NCBI GenBank assembly: GCA_003868215.1
Contig: QWDQ01000057.1
Coordinates: 1-64,000, forward strand
DNA length: 64,000 bases
Direction: 5' to 3'
DNA from: Pseudophaeomoniella oleicola
Lineage: Eukaryota; Ascomycota; Eurotiomycetes; Phaeomoniellales; Phaeomoniellaceae
Both the position numbers and the translations under genes were made by a program. This document shows, piece after piece, positions 36,801 to 46,574 of this stretch. The number at the start of each line of letters is the position of its first letter. Position 1 is the first letter of the stretch. The notes beneath the pieces are model-generated. The model ran no database searches. It had not been told where the DNA came from and saw only the letters and a list, made by a program, of their open reading frames with translations.

Positions 36801-38195
36801 GCATTCTCAAGTCCTTGTTGAAGGTCGGCCCGTAGTGTTCTTGATCCAGTTCCAGTGAACTCGGTGGCGCGGTGGCATACTTCTGCAAGGAGTAGAAAAT
36901 TTTCGTCAGCTGAGTGTTTGGAAGTAGCTGGAGATCTAGCAGCTTTGAGTAACAGTGTCAACTGCCTGGAGAAAATATAGACGCGGAAATCGAATATGGA
37001 AATCTTGTTCGCAAGTATCAGATCCCGAAACGGTTTGGAAGTTGGGTCTAACGCGAAGTCTTCCGCAGGCAAATTGAAAGCCAGTGATCTCCGATTGCTT
37101 GTCCTCTGCTTTATGCCATCCGTACTGGCATTGGACGTCTCTAGCAATGCCTGCAATTTAGTATGCAAATCATCGGTCGATAACGCCAGGATCCCGCCAT
37201 GTTCGTCAGCTTCGCCTTGGGACTGCTCACGAATGATGACATCTAGACCATATGCTAGTTCCTCATAGCCGATGAGAGCATCCTCGTAGAGACCGACGTC
37301 CTCGAAACCCTTGGCGAGGCCTTCTTTCAGTATGAAGAATGTGCAGAAGTTCCAGCCCGGAAGGCTGCGCTGGCTGTCTTTTTCTCGTATCTCTTCTTCA
37401 TATTGGAGTACCCGCAGGTCAAAAGAAGTAAGGACCCCTATTTTGAGCTTTTCCATGAGATCTTGCCACAGACTTTCCAGTTCGGACGGGGTGAGTCCGA
37501 TGGCCGAAATAGATTGCTTTGAATCATCCTTCGCAAGACGTATCTGCGCCACTCGGTCCAATCCGCCCTTGGATGAGCTATTGAAGTCGGCTCTTAGTTT
37601 CTCAAAGATGGTCGACGAATTCCTCCCCCACTTCGATTTACCGGAAATGCTATCTGTACTATCAGATGGTCCATCACTGTTCCGTCTTGACGAAGTCGGA
37701 GGTTGAGTTGCTGCTGAAGTGTCTGGCAGAACAACATGCAGAATTAACCATTCGCAAGCATCGTAGCCTTCTTCAGAAGAAGCACTAGTACTCTTCACCC
37801 ATTCTCGTATGGCCTTTCTCGAGGTAGCTTTATATGTTTCATTATCATCGCATCGTAACAGGTAGATCTTCACGTATGGTGTTTGCTGCAGCCCAGGTAT
37901 TTGATGCCTCCTGCGTGAGAGACCATTTTCGTCCGGGGCGCCAACTGATCTCGGTTTCGCACGCGTGAGTTCGACATGGAGCGAATTAATCGAGCGCAAT
38001 GGTCTGCTAGGCGACTTCCAATTGAGGTCTCGGAGTGGTAACCGTTCCGCGAGCAATGGGCGGACAGAATCAAATATATTGGAAGGGTCTGTACACTCGA
38101 CTGATACATTGTCAGAAGGGAGTGGTGATACCGGCCTCAGCTATTGACCAACCTATAACTTTGCTGTCGCTCGCTGAATGGGCAGTGCTGTCCAT
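33893..38195 (-). CDS. trs130: TRAPP-II subunit Trs130 / TRAPPC10
   Basis: This is a large subunit of the TRAPP-II tethering complex, which activates Rab11/Ypt31-type GTPases at the late Golgi. Two exons (38195-38153 and 38100-33893) with a 52-nt intron sum to 4251 nt (1416 aa). Exon 1 encodes MDSTAHSASDSKVI and joins into VECTDPSNIFDSVRPLLAER, LPLRDLNWKSPSRPLRSINS, the conserved opening of the family. The donor is GTTGGT, slightly unusual. The middle contains an alpha-solenoid region typical of the TRAPPC10/Trs130 family (EEYDTAASLFRRLSTFYESG, LDLYAKCLKRLNNLDEYLN) and the C-terminal third consists of beta-sandwich-type segments (SVIVTASLQVSGRPNSELPV). Length and domain order fit Trs130 rather than Trs120. 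A Ser-rich insert lies near 130-160 and a basic Ser/Arg patch near 500. Confidence 0.92.
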
Positions 38196-40421
38196 CTTCC
38201 AACGTCCTGAAAGAATAGAGGCGGGCACTTCAACCCAAGCATCGTGGTGCGCTGGCAATCACAGCAAGCACTGTTGCATCATTTGGTGTGTTCTATATTC
38301 ATCTGCTGGTGTTATGATGCCTCTAGGCGTTGTTGTTCGAGATCTCTACCAGGTCACCGTATCAAGGGTCTAAGACGAACCCACAATTATCAGGGACAAG
38401 ACGGACGAAACATCAGATCCACATCTATCTTCACTGTTCTTTTTCAACCTTACGAGCAGATAGTGTGGCCTCACAACACTGAGAAAGTGGAAGAGCACGC
38501 TTACACACTACTCCAATGTATGTGTGCTGCTGGCTATGGTCACTCTGAGGCTCGTCGAATATCTGAAAATTTGTATTTAAGTGCACAAGATATCCAGTCC
38601 GGCCAGTCTCCGGCCAGCTCCACTCACCTACTTTCCACCAGCATCCGATTCCAATAATTAGCATCAATGATACTTGTATGCTATGATAATGTGCCTCTCC
38701 GTTAGGGGAGAGAAGCTCCAACATTACTTACGTTCTCGGATATAGATGACCTCCACCGATGCCTGTTCATTCTCTAACTCTCTCCCGATTTCATTGAGTG
38801 TTAGTGTTCGTCCGCTTGGACTTTCAACCCCGAAGCAGGTCAGCGTGACTAGCTGAAAGACGACTTCTCGCGTATGTAGCTCATCTTACAGGGAAAAATT
38901 GCTTTGATCCCCTACCATCCATCACGACAGGATCCGGCAAAGTTTCATAACCCGCCGAAAAAGCAACCTTGTGGGTGATGTGCTGAGGTTTACCGCTCTG
39001 TTCGCCTCCTAGTTTCTCTAGACAATCGAGTGATGTTACTGGAGGAGAACAGATGACTGCGAATGCAATCTCAGCACACATCCAGAGGCGAGAATCACAG
39101 GGTCCTGAATTGACTTGGATAGGACCGAATTCTCCCGCTTGAAAGTTTTAGCGACTTGGTTTGCTTACAACACCATTGGGGTCAGGGATATGTACCCGGA
39201 TGAAGGCAGCTTTCATCAAGGGCGTTGAAAGTGCCAGCCTTCATCCGGGCTGTTTGCTCACAGCAGATGTGCGTACGAAACTCTGTATTCCTGCGAGATA
39301 TTTTCCGGGTCATATATTGCCAAAGAGATGGCGACTCCTGAGAACAAGGCAGGAGAGGTGTGGGATAGGTACTCCTATTGAATGTACCTCTTTGCCATCA
39401 AGCCCGATATAGCCTTTCGCGCAGAAAGCGATCATCATCGAACTTGCGCAAGTGGCTAAATAAGGGTCATGTTTGACACGAATTCAGCCGAAGGTGACGA
39501 AGCCATTGGCTAAAGTCTCAGTAGAGGAGGGATGACAGCAGGGGAGTGATAGGTAGGGATTCATGCATGCATAACCACGCAGGAAGAATTTGATTCTGGA
39601 ATTCAACGGTTTCTTTAAGCATTGGCAGCGTCCTAAGAAAAAGGATGTGTCATCACAATGTTTGGCAGACAAACACGTCTTTAATGCTCATTCAGATATC
39701 GGAACTTTGGACATAAATATCAATATCATGATGGCATCTTTGATGTCTGTTGTATAGTATCTACTACGTAGTGGAATTGACGCTACCAACTATTTTCTTT
39801 GGTGTTGCCATTTCCAGTCCTAGTTCGGTCAAGGGCTTCAACTTGGGTGATAGTCGTAGCCTAGTGGGAATCAACTCTTTCTCCACAGGCTTCCCTCCCG
39901 GTCAAGTTTGAACGTCCTCCACCTTGGAATCCACCACTGCCATGCGTTAACTGACTCTTCATTCTTGCGAACACGCCGACGACAACGACGCCTTTCAAAA
40001 CAGTCTTTTCTATCTGGGGTCTTTGCAGGCTTCAGTGATGTTGCCATAGTCCACCGAGACATCTCTTAGCCTTTCGATTCTTCACTCCAACCTCATTGTT
40101 GGGTGCGAAATCGCAACCTCCGCTATTTATCTGCCTAAACGCCAATTGTTGGTCAGCGCCAATCGCTCATTCGATATCCCAGGCTCGAGTAACCGCACAG
40201 AGGTTGATGATATTGAGTCTCCCACGACTCTGAGTGTCTGCGCGCAGATTACTTCTCAAACGGTCATTCCAACAATCTCGACATCACGCGTGCCTACTTC
40301 GTCGCCTCCTTTCCGAATTTTTTGGCCTTCTTGAATCAGGCATGGTGTAGGTTCGGGACTGAAGAAGAGTGTTTCGAGGCTCTCATACGTCGGTCTCAAA
40401 GAGGAGGGCGTAACAACAAGT
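38196..40421. promoter_or_regulatory. Divergent intergenic region trs130 / mga2
   Basis: About 2.2 kb separates the two start codons. I see no supported gene; frames up to 137 codons lack domains. One TCTACTACGTAGTG palindrome lies at 39760-39773. The last few hundred bases should hold the leader and promoter of the regulator gene. Confidence 0.5.
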
Positions 40422-43400
40422 ATGAATCAAAATCAGGGGGACGAGATGTATATTTTTGATGAAGGGTTCGGGCAAGCCGCTACGCCAGTGACGGGCCAGT
40501 TGTTCGACGATTTCCTGTTGAATTCACCAGCTAAGGCCGAGTCGACCGGCTCACCAACATACATGAATCCTAATGACTTATTTGTCAAAGAGCCGAATGG
40601 TGTTCCGACTGAAACATTCGACCCCCGAAAACACTCGACGGTCACCGAGTCACCCAGTGGATCGACTAGCTCTTCAAGCCGTGGATCTTCTGATTCGCCA
40701 GCATATCGGGAACGGAAGATGTCGCTAAACTCGTCGAATTCTCTGCCAATGAAGGGTGATCGCGATCAGTGGTCGACTGGTTTTCAGGGTCTCACGATGC
40801 CAACCGGGGAGGAGTTGTTTACAGACACAGATATGTCAGGTCTAACTACAGAGCAGGATTTTGGGGATACCAATTCGCACGTGGACTCAGCATTTGACTT
40901 CATTAACGTTGATAACCCCCCGAGCGCTTTCAACATGGACGCCTCGATGCCACCAAAGGCAACCAGCGACGGAATTTCTGCGCACAACAGGACGTTGCAT
41001 CCAAAAAGTGGAGTTCGCCCTCAATTCTTTTTCAATGGCTCTCGCGAAACTTCTCCTATGAATCAGATGTTCTCCATGCAAGGACATTCGCCATGGTCAA
41101 AGCACTCGCCATCATCTGGTCTTGAAGAGACTTTCAATGGCATCACGATGAACGGAGATTCGCCAAATAATTTGAACTACCCCGCGAACATGAAAATGCA
41201 GGCCAATGGCTTCGTGTTAGATAGCGAATCGAGCGCTACTCCTTCGACCTGGACCAAGGATATTTCCTCTCCGCCATCCACAGCCCCTTCCCTTGATGGG
41301 AGTCCGGTATTGACCGTTTTTCCCACATCTTTGAAGTCTCGCGTGGAAACACAAATACCTATTCGGATGACGCTGCATCCTCTACCTCCCGGCATTACCA
41401 GGTTGAAACTCCCCACTCACACTATATCAAAACCCAAGTTTCTCTCGAAACCCCCTCCGGAGAGGTCCCCAGATATGCTAGAATTGTATACGTCATTGGT
41501 ATGCTCGAGCGCGATGCAAGATCCCGAGAAACTAAAGCGTGCTTTCGCAAGGGCTTGTGGGGATGAAATTGGGGCTATGTCAAAGGACAGCCCTGCTTCC
41601 ACGACGAAATCCGAGTCTTCTAAAGACGACGAAGACAAGCCGCTAAATGGTGGCGAGGTCAAGATCTGCTCGGGATGCATTCAAAGAGAGAGGAAGAGAG
41701 CTTCCCGTAAGAAGCAGAAAAAACCAGATGAAGAACAGTTATTTCAGAGAGACGAGGAAAGGCGGGTGATTGTATTCAATACCAATGAAATCAAAGAATG
41801 GGTCGATCCATCGAAAGAGGTTCAAAAGGGTAATGCTGCAGGTCCTCTTGAGGCCGAGGATCAACTACCGCCAGGCGTCGTGCAGGTCGAGCTACCCATG
41901 CGGATTGCTTGCTATTGCCGCCATCACAACGAAAAGCTCGGATTTCAGGTCATCTTTACCGTGAAAGATTTCACAGACAAAGTGGTGGCCCAGGCAATTT
42001 CCAACTCGATCATGATCACCGACGATCATAAAACTCACAATCCTCCTCCACCTCTTCCTGCAGCCTCTATCACCTTGCCAAATGGTCCCCAACTACCCGG
42101 TGCTGGGGTCTTCTCATCGTCCACGGGGGAGACTATACCTACAGCCCAGAACGGTGCAAATAACACGAAGTTCAAACATTCGCTTTCCACTACTGATCTT
42201 CAAGGTCTGCAACAAAAGTTCAATCCTCAATTTCCAGCAGCACCGTCTTCCAATCCTTTTGCAGTACCTTCCAAGTCTGGCACAACATCAGCAACCATGA
42301 CACCTCGCAATCTCTCCCGACCTCCGTCACCGGGTGCTCTCTCTGGTCCCACTACGAAGCGGAGGAAGCAGAGTTCTGGCAAAGTTCCTTCGATGCTCGC
42401 AATGACCCGCCTTGATACCCAAAACGTATCGTCCAATCCACCTTCCATGCCTAATGGAGCTATCTCGCCTTTCCCTTCATCAAATACATCTGGCTTTTCT
42501 GCGGCAGATCGCGGTTTCGTGATGCCTGGTGCTCGAGCTGGCCAATTTGGAACAAGTCCACCCACTCCCAACGGTAATGACAACGGGTTCGTCAATAACG
42601 TGAACCGCTCATTCAGTCTAGACAATTTACCACGGCACGGCTTGATATCTGCCCCCAGTTCACGACAACCGAGCCGGCCCAGTAGCCCCGTCTCAACGAG
42701 GAATGCAAGTGCTCCAGAGAACAAACCTCTCCAGTCGATGTCACACCAAATGTTTGCAACTCAAGGTCGACGGCCAGCTCCACTCATTCACAAGCTAGTC
42801 CCGGCAGAAGGCTCGATCCTTGGAGGCACAGAAGTGACGCTTCTTGGGAATGGGTTCTACCAAGGGCTTGAAGTAATGTTCGGTGACACGGAGGCAACAA
42901 CCACGACGTACTGGGGAGAGAAGTGTCTGAACTGTATCACACCTCCGGCGATTCAGCCTGGAACAGTTACCGTTGTCTTCAAGCACGAGCATCCACAGTT
43001 TGCCCAAATGCCCACCCATACGCCGGCGCGACAATCGCTTTATACCTATGTTGACGATCGCGAAGTCGAGTTGTATCGACTTGCATTGAAGACATTGGGG
43101 AAACGTCTACAGAATCCAACCGATGATCCTTACGCTGCAGCTCAGCAGCTGCTTGGAGGTCCAGGTCAATCGATGTGGGGGATGCAAAATAGCTTTGGCT
43201 CTTCCGGTGGCCAACAACGTCAGGCAGGCCACATGACTTCCGCTCTTGGGGATCTCACAGACCTTGAATCCAACATGATTGCTTTCCTGGACGCGTTTGA
43301 TAACCAGGGGTCGTCTACTGAGTCCTGGCTTGATTTGCAGCGGCCTTCTGGTCATACGCTGCTACATCTCGCGTCGTCCTTAGGCATGACCCGTTTTGTG

Positions 43401-44678
43401 TCTGGATTGGTGGCTAGGGGGGCAGATCCAAACATGCTGGATAACAATGGCAATACCCCAATGCATCTTGCGGCGATGTTCGGCCATTCGCATATTGTCC
43501 ATCGCCTACGTCTTGCCGGGGGTAACCATAAGATTCGTAGCATTCGCAATTTTGTACCGGCGGATCTGGCAACTTCACTACTCGCACATCAAGCATCCGT
43601 GTTACCGAATCATCATTACCGGTCTCGCAGTGTTGGAGGTGATCCGATGAGGCTCCACAGCCGTCGCAGTAGCGCAAGCTCTACGAGGTCCTTCTGGGAG
43701 ACAAGTTCTGCCGGCAACGCGTATACGGACTACTCTTCGGAAGAATCCGATGACGACGAAATCGGAGACGGCTTGATAGATCGCTCGGTGACGAGCTCAC
43801 CACAGGTAAGCAAGAGACGGCCTAGCGGTCCGGGGGAGTTGGCCAGAATGACTTCAAACCCTCTATACACCCTTTCTCAACAATCAAGCGTACAGCCTAA
43901 TCAATCGCAACCCCAACTCGTCAACTCCAGCTCTTCAGAACAGCAACAAGTCGTTATTTCTCCTGCTGCACACATGATAGCATGGCGAGATCAATTGGCA
44001 GCGCAGATACAACAGTACCAGCAAAGTGTGAACTGGACTCTCCCGCATCTTCCTGCCCTGCCGTCCCTCCCTACAATGCCCGACTATCAAGACCATCCGA
44101 TGGTACGAAGGGTCAGCTCGCTATTTCCACAGAGAGCACATTCCCGGCCCACAAGTGCATCGAGCGGCTTTGAAGGATGGTGGGAGTCCTTGACTGGATC
44201 TGGTGGATCTTCGCCATCTTCTCCGTCTTCGCCTCCGGCCTACGATGAACTGTTTCCTGATCAAATAAATGAAGGGGATTTTGACATCAAGAAGGCGTCC
44301 GCAGTTCAGGCGGCAGGTGACGCCGCATTGGATCGGCACTTTGAGACACTGACTATGAGAGCACCCTCTGGTAGCTCTAATCAAGCAAGCTCTTCGACTG
44401 TCACACGCTCGTCTACGGCTCAAACACCAGCAGGCGTGCGGAATCGCGAAATCAAACGGATCAGGAGTGACAAGAACTTGTTTTTGGTCTGGGTGAGTCA
44501 TCCAGTTTGCTATCTCAACAATTCAATTGCTGACCTTTCACAGATTCCTCTTCTTGTCATCGTTCTAGGCTTGATGCTTCGAAACGCCATACCGGACGCT
44601 TGGCAGGCTGTACAAGAAGGCCGCAAGTTGTTGAACGATTTTGTCGGGAAGCAATCGACCGGCATACAAGTCGCTTAG
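40422..44678 (+). CDS. mga2: Membrane-tethered transcription regulator of the Mga2/Spt23 family
   Basis: In yeast this family is made as an ER-anchored precursor that senses lipid packing, is ubiquitinated by Rsp5 and clipped by the proteasome, and then activates fatty-acid desaturase genes. The gene reads 1418 codons openly, but a 51-nt in-frame intron (44493-44543; GTGAGT...CACAG) is likely removed, giving 1401 aa. The N-terminal 300 residues are Ser/Pro-rich and acidic. A conserved region at about 305-555 includes LKLPTHTISKPKF and the Cys-rich CSGCIQRERKRASRKKQKK. The IPT/TIG domain is at about 785-870 (LIHKLVPAEGSILGGTEVTL), and two ankyrin repeats are at about 970-1060 (GHTLLHLASSLGMTRFVSGL, GNTPMHLAAMFGHSHIVHRL). 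A PPAY motif lies at 1271-1274. Splicing creates the tail anchor LFLVWIPLLVIVLGLMLR. The domain order fits only Mga2/Spt23. Confidence 0.93.
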   Translation: MNQNQGDEMYIFDEGFGQAATPVTGQLFDDFLLNSPAKAESTGSPTYMNPNDLFVKEPNGVPTETFDPRKHSTVTESPSGSTSSSSRGSSDSPAYRERKMSLNSSNSLPMKGDRDQWSTGFQGLTMPTGEELFTDTDMSGLTTEQDFGDTNSHVDSAFDFINVDNPPSAFNMDASMPPKATSDGISAHNRTLHPKSGVRPQFFFNGSRETSPMNQMFSMQGHSPWSKHSPSSGLEETFNGITMNGDSPNNLNYPANMKMQANGFVLDSESSATPSTWTKDISSPPSTAPSLDGSPVLTVFPTSLKSRVETQIPIRMTLHPLPPGITRLKLPTHTISKPKFLSKPPPERSPDMLELYTSLVCSSAMQDPEKLKRAFARACGDEIGAMSKDSPASTTKSESSKDDEDKPLNGGEVKICSGCIQRERKRASRKKQKKPDEEQLFQRDEERRVIVFNTNEIKEWVDPSKEVQKGNAAGPLEAEDQLPPGVVQVELPMRIACYCRHHNEKLGFQVIFTVKDFTDKVVAQAISNSIMITDDHKTHNPPPPLPAASITLPNGPQLPGAGVFSSSTGETIPTAQNGANNTKFKHSLSTTDLQGLQQKFNPQFPAAPSSNPFAVPSKSGTTSATMTPRNLSRPPSPGALSGPTTKRRKQSSGKVPSMLAMTRLDTQNVSSNPPSMPNGAISPFPSSNTSGFSAADRGFVMPGARAGQFGTSPPTPNGNDNGFVNNVNRSFSLDNLPRHGLISAPSSRQPSRPSSPVSTRNASAPENKPLQSMSHQMFATQGRRPAPLIHKLVPAEGSILGGTEVTLLGNGFYQGLEVMFGDTEATTTTYWGEKCLNCITPPAIQPGTVTVVFKHEHPQFAQMPTHTPARQSLYTYVDDREVELYRLALKTLGKRLQNPTDDPYAAAQQLLGGPGQSMWGMQNSFGSSGGQQRQAGHMTSALGDLTDLESNMIAFLDAFDNQGSSTESWLDLQRPSGHTLLHLASSLGMTRFVSGLVARGADPNMLDNNGNTPMHLAAMFGHSHIVHRLRLAGGNHKIRSIRNFVPADLATSLLAHQASVLPNHHYRSRSVGGDPMRLHSRRSSASSTRSFWETSSAGNAYTDYSSEESDDDEIGDGLIDRSVTSSPQVSKRRPSGPGELARMTSNPLYTLSQQSSVQPNQSQPQLVNSSSSEQQQVVISPAAHMIAWRDQLAAQIQQYQQSVNWTLPHLPALPSLPTMPDYQDHPMVRRVSSLFPQRAHSRPTSASSGFEGWWESLTGSGGSSPSSPSSPPAYDELFPDQINEGDFDIKKASAVQAAGDAALDRHFETLTMRAPSGSSNQASSSTVTRSSTAQTPAGVRNREIKRIRSDKNLFLVWVSHPVCYLNNSIADLSQIPLLVIVLGLMLRNAIPDAWQAVQEGRKLLNDFVGKQSTGIQVA
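44493..44543 (+). other. In-frame intron in the mga2 membrane-anchor codons
   Basis: A 51-nt GTGAGT...TGAC...TTTCACAG intron has no stop codon and keeps frame, so retention would insert 17 residues (VSHPVCYLNNSIADLSQ) into the hydrophobic tail anchor. Splicing is the better call because it makes one unbroken membrane helix. Confidence 0.8.
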
Positions 44679-45355
44679 CACTCCAGTATCGTTTTGCCAC
44701 GTCGGTAACTTTGTCTTGTGCATATGATGTTCGTCATGACCTAATGTCCCTCTGGATTTGGAATGGTAAGGTGTTTTTGTCTGCCGGGAAAGCGAGGAGG
44801 TATTGGTCATCCTCATACTAAGAGTGGGGATTTCGGGCTCTGAGTGTGCATCGGGATAAAAGGAGTGCCCTATTCTCTTAGCGGAGGAGGACGCTCTCAT
44901 AAGCGTTAAAAGAGTTCTGTTGGCTCTCTGCCTGTGTCTTTGAATAATTCTATATAGTTTATAATACAAAGATCCTCCTATCATGAGCCTTTTTATTTTG
45001 AACCAATCCAAGCTTTCAGAGATTCCGCGTTCCTACAAGCTCAAGCTCAAGCTTGTGATCCTCTACAATAGAGGGCCCTGGTCACTTTACCCATGCCCTC
45101 TGTTCCAGAAAATATGGGAACGTGGCTGCAAGCATGGAGCTGGCTGCACACGTAGTGTCTCGGCACTTCGTTTTCCGCTGATCACATCGCGGAGCGCTCG
45201 GATAGATGGACACTCGGCGAGCATCGCAGCAGCTCTATTTGTGGGCTCCTCGAGATCATACGCGAGGGCCTGATGGCGGTCCTGGTAGATGAGCATTCGG
45301 GACGGTGATGATGTCTCCGCCGCTACTGACGCGGGATGCTCCGTGTTGTCGGCAT
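44679..45355. other. Intergenic, convergent side of mga2
   Basis: 3' flank of the regulator gene. A 96-codon frame at 45087-45377 (-) has a real ATG and fairly natural composition (HQALAYDLEEPTNRAAAMLA), but no domain or supporting exon that I can recognise. It may be a small gene or a decayed one; I do not call it. Confidence 0.4.
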
Positions 45356-45613
45356 TTACAGAAAGCTTCTCATCCACTTTCTGCTATGTCGGACACAGGA
45401 CGTGAGGTCCAGGGCCAGGATGCGGCTGTTGGCGAAGGTGAATGTTTCGAGGTTCGATAAGCAATAACCCCCCTTGTCGTCTCGGTTGAGAATGTAAGCT
45501 TTGTAGAAAGAGGGATCGCTGACAACTCTGATATCTCAGGGTTCCGGTGTGGATAGCAGTTCGGTGCAGTCGCCTTCCATGAGCTGTATTCGCTGCCATT
45601 TCACGAGGGTTGT
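45356..45613 (-). pseudogene. Coding-like frame behind the DUF202 gene, possibly decayed
   Basis: After the DUF202 stop codon the same frame continues for 86 codons, interrupted once by TGA. The part after that stop reads like real protein (VVSDPSFYKAYILNRDDKGG, YCLSNLETFTFANSRILALD). No family is recognised and no intron that would remove the stop is obvious. It may be an eroded exon of a neighbouring or former gene, or chance. Confidence is low. Confidence 0.28.
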
Positions 45614-46116
45614 TCAGGTAGACAATTTCAAAATCAAGACCAGCAAACAGATGTAAGTCGCTACACTCAACGCTGTCAGCACAACAACCACATTTCCACT
45701 AGTCCTAAACTTCCTCCTTCCCAAGCCGTCGTCAGCTTCCGTGACCTCGGTAAAGAATTGCTTGTTCCCCTGCTGCCTTCTATAGGCACCTACTGCCAAC
45801 ACACCTGCGCCATAAGCCGCGAAAAGCGCACCTACGGAATAGAACTCGGCGGTGAAGATCTTGAGCACGACGAGCGCGAATGAGAATTGCGAGAGCGAGG
45901 TGCGTACATATGCGCCTTCGAAGGTGCGTTGGGCAGCACGTACTTCGACCAGTTCCTCGGGAGTGAGTATGACGGAGCGGGCGCGGTGCAGGCGCAGCTG
46001 ATATCGGTCGCTGGCGTGTGGCTGAGATGGTATCAGCGATCAGACTCGCGATGTTCCAATTATCCAGTGTTGCGCAGGATATGATATTCAGATTGTGAAC
46101 AGCTCACCTCAAACAT
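45614..46116 (-). CDS. Small DUF202 membrane protein
   Basis: Two exons (46116-46108 and 46021-45614) give 138 aa. The first is a 9-nt exon coding only MFE, joined across an 86-nt intron into PHASDRYQLRLHRARSV. The DUF202 signature follows at about residues 35-60 (EVRAAQRTFEGAYVRTSLSQ, compare AxERTFLAWxRTSLS). Three hydrophobic segments are seen: SFALVVLKIFTAEF, VGALFAAYGAGVLAVGAY and VVVVLTALSVATYICLLVLI. DUF202 is shared by bacterial YidH-type proteins and fungal vacuolar Vtc1-like proteins; this protein has the size and topology of Vtc1 relatives, but its exact role is not shown. The divergent gene encoding an FMN dehydrogenase starts 458 bp away. Confidence 0.83.
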
Positions 46117-46574
46117 GCCGCCGCGTCAGAGTTGAAAACTTGGATTTCCCTTTCCCAGCCAACCTTCGTCGAACTTATCTCAGTCCTCTTCTGTTGCAGC
46201 CACCGTCATCTACTGAGAGAGTCACACGATGCGGAGAAGAGAAGTTCTCCAAGAGCGATAGTTTCGGGTTCGGCTATCGCAACATCTCCACCCGAAGACC
46301 AATTACACCGCCAATTGCCAGGCTTTGAATTGTTCTGACCAGGCGGGGGGTCGTTGCCCGAAGCCTGGACTTCTCCGCCGGTGACTTATCGCGAACTTGT
46401 GCGTGTCGTTGGAGTTGACGTCGACGACATCAGGAGGTATCCCATCGTGGTTGCTCTGAATTGGTCCTTGGTTTCTATATTTTCTTGAATAGTATCGTAT
46501 CGTATATTGTCGGTTTTCAAGTTTGGATACGATACTGTCCATACCTCCTTCAGTTGACATTGTATCTGCCTATC
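46117..46574. promoter_or_regulatory. Divergent promoter region DUF202 gene / FMN dehydrogenase gene
   Basis: 458 bp between the two start codons, with no supported open frame. No specific binding site is recognised. Confidence 0.45.
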
